NCBI GenBank assembly: GCA_041485125.1
Contig: JBGPIT010000191.1
Location: 1-9,348 of the forward strand
From: JBGPIT01 sp041485125
Lineage (GTDB): Bacteria > Desulfobacterota > Binatia > UTPRO1
DNA: 9,348 nucleotides
Direction: 5' to 3'
Shown here in pieces: positions 5,982 through 9,348 of this stretch (its first letter is position 1; each line of letters opens with the position of its first letter). Both the position numbers and the translations under genes were made by a program. The notes under the pieces are model-generated. The model did no database searches. It was not told where the DNA came from and saw only the letters and a list, made by a program, of their open reading frames with translations.

Positions 5982-7409
5982 ATGCGCCGCTATGCCTTCG
6001 ACCGCCTCTCCGTCGTCGATACCTCGTTCCTCTCGATCGAGGGCTCGAACACGCCGCAGCACGTCGCGGCCACGATGCTTTTCGAGGGCGGTCCGGTGGT
6101 CCGGCCGGACGGGGGACTGCAGATCGAGCTCATTCGCGAGCACATCGGGTCGCGCCTTCATCTCATCCCGCGCTATCGGCAACGCCTCTTCACCGTCCCG
6201 TTCGGCAACCGGCGGGTGTGGATCGACGACGACCATTTCAACATCCACTTCCACGTCCGTCACACCAGCCTGCCGAAGCCCGGCGACGCCCGGCAGCTGA
6301 AGCGCCTCGTCGGTCGGATCGTGTCGCAACGTCTCGATCGCTCGCGCCCGCTCTGGGAGATCTGGATGATCGAGGGGCTCGAGCAGCGCGGCACGTTCGC
6401 GATGATCGCAAAGACCCATCACTGCATGATCGACGGCGTCTCCGGCGTCGACATCATGGCGGTGCTCTTGAACCCGGACCCGGAAGCGTTGCTGAGCAAC
6501 CCGCCGACGTGGATCCCACGCCCGGCGCCGACCGCCTTCGAGCTGTTTCGCGACGAGATGATGCGCCGGGCGAGCGAGCCGCTCGCGCTCTTGCCCGACC
6601 TGCCGCGGGTCGTGCGCCACCCGTGCGCCGTCCTCCACGAGGCGTGGAAGAGCGTCGCCGCGCTCGGCGAGACGCTCGGCGCGGCGACCCACACGGCATC
6701 CGAGACGCCGCTCAATCGCCCCATCGGCCCGCACCGTCGGATCGACTGGCTGTCGATGGACCTCGCCGACGTGAAAGAGGTGAAGAACCGCCTCGGCGGC
6801 ACCGTCAACGACGTCGTCCTGGCGATCGTCGCCGGCGCGCTCCGGCGCTTCCTCGAGCGCCGCCGCATCAATTGCGACGTCCTCGAGCTGCGCGCGAGCG
6901 TTCCCGTGAGCGTCCGCTCCGACGACCAACGCGGCACGCTCGGCAACCAGATCGCGCTCTGGATGACGGATCTGCCGGTGTCGGAGAGCGATCCGCGCCG
7001 CCGCCTCGCGAAGGTGCGCGAGACGACGTCGAAGCTGAAGGACTCGAATCAGGCGCTCGGCGCGCAGGTGCTCGCCGCCGTGAGCGAGTGGACCAGCACG
7101 ACGCTCCTGTCGCTCGCCGTCGGTCTCGCCACCCGCTCGCGCCCCTTCAACATCGTGGTGACGAACGTTCCCGGCCCGCAGATCCCGCTCTACCTGCTCG
7201 GCTCGCACCTCCGCGAGTGCTACCCCGTGCTCGCGCTCCTGGCGAACCAGGCCCTCGGCGTCGCGCTCTTCAGCTACGCCGGCCAGCTCTCCTGGGGGTT
7301 CATCGCCGACTGGGACCTCGTTCCCGACCTGCACGACTTCGTGCTCGCGATCGAGTCGTCGTTCGTCGAGCTCTACGACGTTGCCCGCACCGAAGAAGTC
7401 GTCGCCTGA
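5982..7409 (+). CDS. Wax ester synthase / acyl-CoA:diacylglycerol acyltransferase (WS/DGAT)
   Basis: Predicted 475-residue bifunctional acyltransferase that moves an acyl group from acyl-CoA to a fatty alcohol (wax ester) or diacylglycerol (triacylglycerol), working at the inner face of the cytoplasmic membrane and on lipid bodies. The ATG at 5982 follows GAGGA (5972-5976) by 5 bases and gives the family's N-terminus (DRLSVVDTSFLSIE). The active-site motif HHxxxDG is HHCMIDG at 146-152, preceded by PLWE (123-126) as in the family. The C-terminal WS_DGAT_C domain is marked by LGNQIALWMTDLP and NVPGP (395-399). Length is normal (about 450-480), so the gene looks complete and active. It is transcribed divergently from the esterase. 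It predicts neutral-lipid storage in this organism; which product dominates cannot be read from the sequence. Confidence 0.95.
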   Translation: MRRYAFDRLSVVDTSFLSIEGSNTPQHVAATMLFEGGPVVRPDGGLQIELIREHIGSRLHLIPRYRQRLFTVPFGNRRVWIDDDHFNIHFHVRHTSLPKPGDARQLKRLVGRIVSQRLDRSRPLWEIWMIEGLEQRGTFAMIAKTHHCMIDGVSGVDIMAVLLNPDPEALLSNPPTWIPRPAPTAFELFRDEMMRRASEPLALLPDLPRVVRHPCAVLHEAWKSVAALGETLGAATHTASETPLNRPIGPHRRIDWLSMDLADVKEVKNRLGGTVNDVVLAIVAGALRRFLERRRINCDVLELRASVPVSVRSDDQRGTLGNQIALWMTDLPVSESDPRRRLAKVRETTSKLKDSNQALGAQVLAAVSEWTSTTLLSLAVGLATRSRPFNIVVTNVPGPQIPLYLLGSHLRECYPVLALLANQALGVALFSYAGQLSWGFIADWDLVPDLHDFVLAIESSFVELYDVARTEEVVA

Positions 7410-7643
7410 GCGCGCCCTCGCGCGCCCGAGGTGACGCCGACTGCTCTTTCACGGCGGCAGCGGCAACCGATTGACGGTACCAGGTCGCGAGTCGCGTGAG
7501 AGCGGCCCGGCGGTGCGCCAAGGCGAATGCGTGGCGCGCGTGGAAAAACAGGGGCCTACGCGCAAGGCGCGATCAGGTACGACCATTGCTCATTCGGCGG
7601 CGACGTCATGTTCACGATCACTCGTCGCCCCCAAGGAGGCTCC
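7410..7643 (+). other. Intergenic region between WS/DGAT and the Cys-rich repeat gene
   Basis: This 234-bp stretch has no convincing gene. Just after the WS/DGAT stop, GCGCG (7410-7414) can pair with CGCGC (7419-7423), a weak stem without a T-tract. TTGACG at 7471-7476 resembles a -35 box but no acceptable -10 follows. An in-frame ATG at 7527 would extend the downstream gene by 39 residues, but that extension would bury the signal peptide and has no Shine-Dalgarno. The promoter of the Cys-rich gene is not identifiable by eye. Confidence 0.4.
7633..7639 (+). promoter_or_regulatory. Strong Shine-Dalgarno AAGGAGG of the Cys-rich repeat gene
   Basis: AAGGAGG ends four bases before the ATG at 7644 and is the best ribosome-binding site in the window. 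It fixes the start immediately before the signal peptide rather than at the upstream ATG 7527, and suggests high translation. Confidence 0.8.
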
Positions 7644-9194
7644 ATGCGCAGGCTCAACGTCTTCGCCGTATCGGTACTCGGTCTTCTGATGCTCACCGTC
7701 GTGTCCTCGTACGCGGAGGACGGCGTGCCCGACGGCAACGCCTGCACCCGCGCGTGCGGTGCGCACGCCGAACAGGTCTTCCACGCTTGTCGGGAGCAGG
7801 GCGGCGGCAACGATGCTTGCACCGCCGCCGCGCACGACGACTTTCAGGGCTGCGTCGCGAATTGTCCGACCGAGCCGCCGGCGTGCAGCGTGCGCTGTGA
7901 CTCGCTCGTCGGCGACGTCGCGGAGCGGTGCGCCGAGGAGTTTCCCGAGTCCGACGTCTGCGGGCCGATCGGCGACGCGACCAAGGAGAGCTGTCTTGCC
8001 GCTCTCTGCCACGGCGGCGAGATCTCCTGCCAAGGCGCCTGCAACAACGTGGCGCGGCACATCTTCACCGCCTGCATCGACGCCGATCGCGGCGAGGACG
8101 ATTGCAAGGCGCTCGCGAAGGATGCGCTGGACCATTGCCTCGCGGCGCAATGCGAGCCGATGCCCGAGCCGACTTGCGAGGATCGCTGCAACGCGCGCGC
8201 CGGCGCTGCCCACGCGAATTGCCTCGAGAAGGGCCTCACCGCCGACCAGTGCGATCCGCTGGCGGCGAACGTCCTCGACCGTTGCCTCGCCGAGGAGTGC
8301 ACGCCGCCGGCGCCCGACTGCGAGGAGCAGTGCCAAGCCGACGCCGAGGCGCAGTTTCAGTCGTGCGTGACCGCGGGCGGCACCGAGCAGGACTGCAGTG
8401 TCTCGGCGCAACAAGCGCGCGCGACCTGCATCCAGACGAACTGCAACGACGGCGAGCCGGAGCCGAGCTGCGAGGACCGCTGCAACCACAGCGCGCAGGA
8501 GTTCAAGGGTCATTGCATCGAGGAGGGCGGCGACGAGGCGCAGTGCGCCGCGCAAGCCGACGACGTCGCACGCAAGTGCATCACCGAGCACTGCTCCGAC
8601 ACGCCGCCACCGCCGCCGACCTGCGAGAGCATCTGCGAGGACCACGCGCACGGCAATTTCCAGCGCTGCGTCGCCGACGGCGGCAACGAGGACGACTGCA
8701 AGGCGCAGGCGCAGGCGTCGTTCGACGAGTGCGTGACGCTCCACTGCGGCGACGTGCCGCCGCCTTGCAGCGCGCAGTGCGAGCGGCGCTCGCAGCGGCT
8801 CGGCGCCCGCTGCGTGAAGAAGGGCGGAACCGAGGAAGAGTGCGCCGCGAAAGCCGCCGACGCGCTGCAGAGCTGCATCGACGATCGCTGCGTGCCGCCG
8901 CCGCCGGACACCTGCGCCGCCGGGTGCGAGCAACGCGCCGAGGAGGCCAAGCAAACGTGTCTCGACGCCGGGACGGATCCCGCGACGTGCGACGCGCAGG
9001 CGCAAGGCGGTCTCGAGGAGTGCCTGAGCCAGGAATGCGGCGTCGCGCCGCCGACGACGTGTGCGGAGGGATGCGAGGTGCTGGCGCGCGGTCGTTACAA
9101 CAAGACCCTCGACCGGGGCGGCAAGCACGGACGCGCCGCGAAGACCGCGCAAGGTTTGTTCCGCCGCTGCATGAAGCAGTGCGAGCCGAGCTGA
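7644..9194 (+). CDS. Exported cysteine-rich protein of ten six-cysteine repeats, unknown family
   Basis: Predicted 516-residue secreted protein that I do not recognise. A signal peptide (MRRLNVFAVSVLGLLMLTVV, likely cut after SSYA at residue 24) is followed by ten tandem repeats covering residues 34-513 with almost nothing else. Each repeat follows C-x3-C-x10-C-x9-C-x10-C-x4-C (x3 at the end of the first and last). First cysteines are at 34, 81, 129, 178, 226, 276, 327, 375, 424 and 473, and linkers of 6-9 residues are mostly proline-rich. All 58 cysteines, about 11% of the protein, belong to this pattern. A Gly-Gly often marks the middle x9 stretch, and the flanking x10 segments are Ala/Glu/Gln-rich and look helical, so each repeat could be a disulfide-braced helical hairpin. 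Most repeats are acidic; the tenth is basic and lacks cysteines 3 and 4. No enzyme motif, membrane anchor or CxxCH haem site is seen. A structural, surface, metal-binding or toxin-like role is possible but unproven. Confidence 0.85.
   Translation: MRRLNVFAVSVLGLLMLTVVSSYAEDGVPDGNACTRACGAHAEQVFHACREQGGGNDACTAAAHDDFQGCVANCPTEPPACSVRCDSLVGDVAERCAEEFPESDVCGPIGDATKESCLAALCHGGEISCQGACNNVARHIFTACIDADRGEDDCKALAKDALDHCLAAQCEPMPEPTCEDRCNARAGAAHANCLEKGLTADQCDPLAANVLDRCLAEECTPPAPDCEEQCQADAEAQFQSCVTAGGTEQDCSVSAQQARATCIQTNCNDGEPEPSCEDRCNHSAQEFKGHCIEEGGDEAQCAAQADDVARKCITEHCSDTPPPPPTCESICEDHAHGNFQRCVADGGNEDDCKAQAQASFDECVTLHCGDVPPPCSAQCERRSQRLGARCVKKGGTEEECAAKAADALQSCIDDRCVPPPPDTCAAGCEQRAEEAKQTCLDAGTDPATCDAQAQGGLEECLSQECGVAPPTTCAEGCEVLARGRYNKTLDRGGKHGRAAKTAQGLFRRCMKQCEPS
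7743..9182 (+). repeat. Ten tandem protein-level repeats (about 47-51 codons each)
   Basis: The units start at 7743, 7884, 8028, 8175, 8319, 8469, 8622, 8766, 8913 and 9060 (first Cys codon of each). The DNA copies have diverged strongly; only short stretches such as the TGCGAGGA-CGCTGCAAC segment are shared between units 4 and 6. The cysteine spacing has nevertheless stayed constant, which points to old duplication under structural selection rather than a recent DNA expansion. Confidence 0.85.
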
Positions 9195-9210
9195 GCGTAT
9201 AAGAAAGTTG

Positions 9211-9243
9211 CCGGCGGGCGCTCCACGACGGGGCGCCCGCCGG
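9211..9243. terminator. 11-bp GC-rich hairpin between convergent Cys-rich and CBS-domain genes
   Basis: CCGGCGGGCGC (9211-9221) pairs perfectly with GCGCCCGCCGG (9233-9243) around an 11-base loop. On the minus strand the hairpin is followed by a T-rich run (CAACTTTCTTAT, from 9210 downwards), the arrangement of an intrinsic terminator for the CBS-domain gene. On the plus strand an A-rich stretch precedes it and no T-tract follows, so it would end the Cys-rich transcript less efficiently. Confidence 0.6.
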
Positions 9244-9264
9244 ATCCGATCGCGAGCGCGCCCG

Positions 9265-9348
9265 TCACGGGCGGGTGATGTAGGTCTCCAGCTGCTCGAT
9301 GATGAACTGCTTCTCGGAGATCACCGCCTTCACGACGTCGCCGATCGA
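9265..9348 (-). CDS. CBS-domain protein, C-terminal 27 residues (5' end outside window)
   Basis: On the minus strand the frame is open from the window edge to TGA at 9267-9265. The translation starts SIGDVVKAVISEKQ and ends EQLETYITRP. The SIGDVV block followed by an E-rich helix and a YIT end is the characteristic C-terminus of small bacterial CBS-pair proteins, in which two CBS motifs form a Bateman module that binds adenosyl ligands such as AMP or ATP. Only the last beta-strand and helix of the second CBS motif are present here, so partner domains and function cannot be judged. A CGCCCGT-C-ACGGGCG palindrome (9259-9273) spans the stop codon. It converges on the Cys-rich repeat gene. Confidence 0.8.
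   Translation of the reverse strand, partial: SIGDVVKAVISEKQFIIEQLETYITRP

Noticed and set aside
5778..7334. Minus-strand open frame opposite WS/DGAT
   Set aside because: Its translation has no recognisable motif and overlaps a gene with HHxxxDG and a good Shine-Dalgarno; explained by high third-position GC.
5045..7474. Very long plus-strand open frame (about 809 codons) spanning the esterase and WS/DGAT genes
   Set aside because: It runs antisense to the esterase and in the wrong frame over WS/DGAT; both real frames carry complete catalytic motifs, while this one is Arg/Ala-rich without any domain.
7590..9152. Long minus-strand open frame (about 520 codons) opposite the Cys-rich repeat gene
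   Set aside because: It is a GC-bias shadow: low-complexity Arg/Ala/Leu-rich translation, no Shine-Dalgarno or motif, and the plus strand has a signal peptide and strict cysteine spacing.
7743..9182. CRISPR or DNA satellite reading of the repeats
   Set aside because: The periodicity is at protein level; DNA units differ widely and there is no constant repeat with unique spacers.
7884..9182. Multihaem cytochrome or Myxococcus-type Cys-rich repeat
   Set aside because: No CxxCH motif occurs, and the spacing and surrounding residues do not match the GEECDDG-type repeat.

Overview
The window is very GC-rich (roughly 70% by eye, G/C at most third codon positions) and carries bacterial-type genes packed on both strands. 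A CYP110-like P450, a wax ester synthase/diacylglycerol acyltransferase (WS/DGAT), a CueO-type multicopper oxidase, a secreted LpqC-type esterase and a Cys-rich exported repeat protein together suggest a soil or sediment bacterium of the former Deltaproteobacteria/Binatota/Myxococcota type. That placement is inference from gene content. There are no mobile elements, CRISPR arrays or RNA genes that I can recognise.

Layout. 1-288 (+) is the C-terminal part of a YpfJ-type neutral zinc metallopeptidase whose catalytic middle (HExxH segment) is missing through a precise in-frame deletion. 297-1640 (+) is a complete cytochrome P450. A strong hairpin at 1765-1803 separates it from a convergent two-gene minus-strand operon: multicopper oxidase (2537-3928), then a dienelactone hydrolase family protein (1782-2522), 14 bp apart with a Shine-Dalgarno in the gap. 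4100-5008 (+) is a GT-A-like putative glycosyltransferase with a DSD motif. It converges on 5033-5881 (-), a secreted LpqC/polyhydroxybutyrate-depolymerase-type esterase. That gene is divergent from 5982-7409 (+), a complete WS/DGAT, across a 100-bp control region holding an inverted repeat and a -10-like box. 7644-9194 (+) encodes a 516-residue exported protein made almost entirely of ten six-cysteine repeats. 9265-9348 (-) is the last 27 residues of a CBS-domain protein, separated from the Cys-rich gene by a hairpin.

How the genes fit together. The P450, esterase, dienelactone hydrolase and WS/DGAT are all compatible with lipid or hydrocarbon/aromatic metabolism and storage, but only multicopper oxidase plus dienelactone hydrolase looks like a real operon; the rest are single units in alternating orientation. 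The most novel object is the Cys-rich repeat protein. Its cysteine spacing, C-x3-C-x10-C-x9-C-x10-C-x4-C, is held nearly without exception through ten repeats, and the last repeat loses exactly the two central cysteines. This suggests a string of disulfide-laddered helical hairpins in a family I do not recognise.
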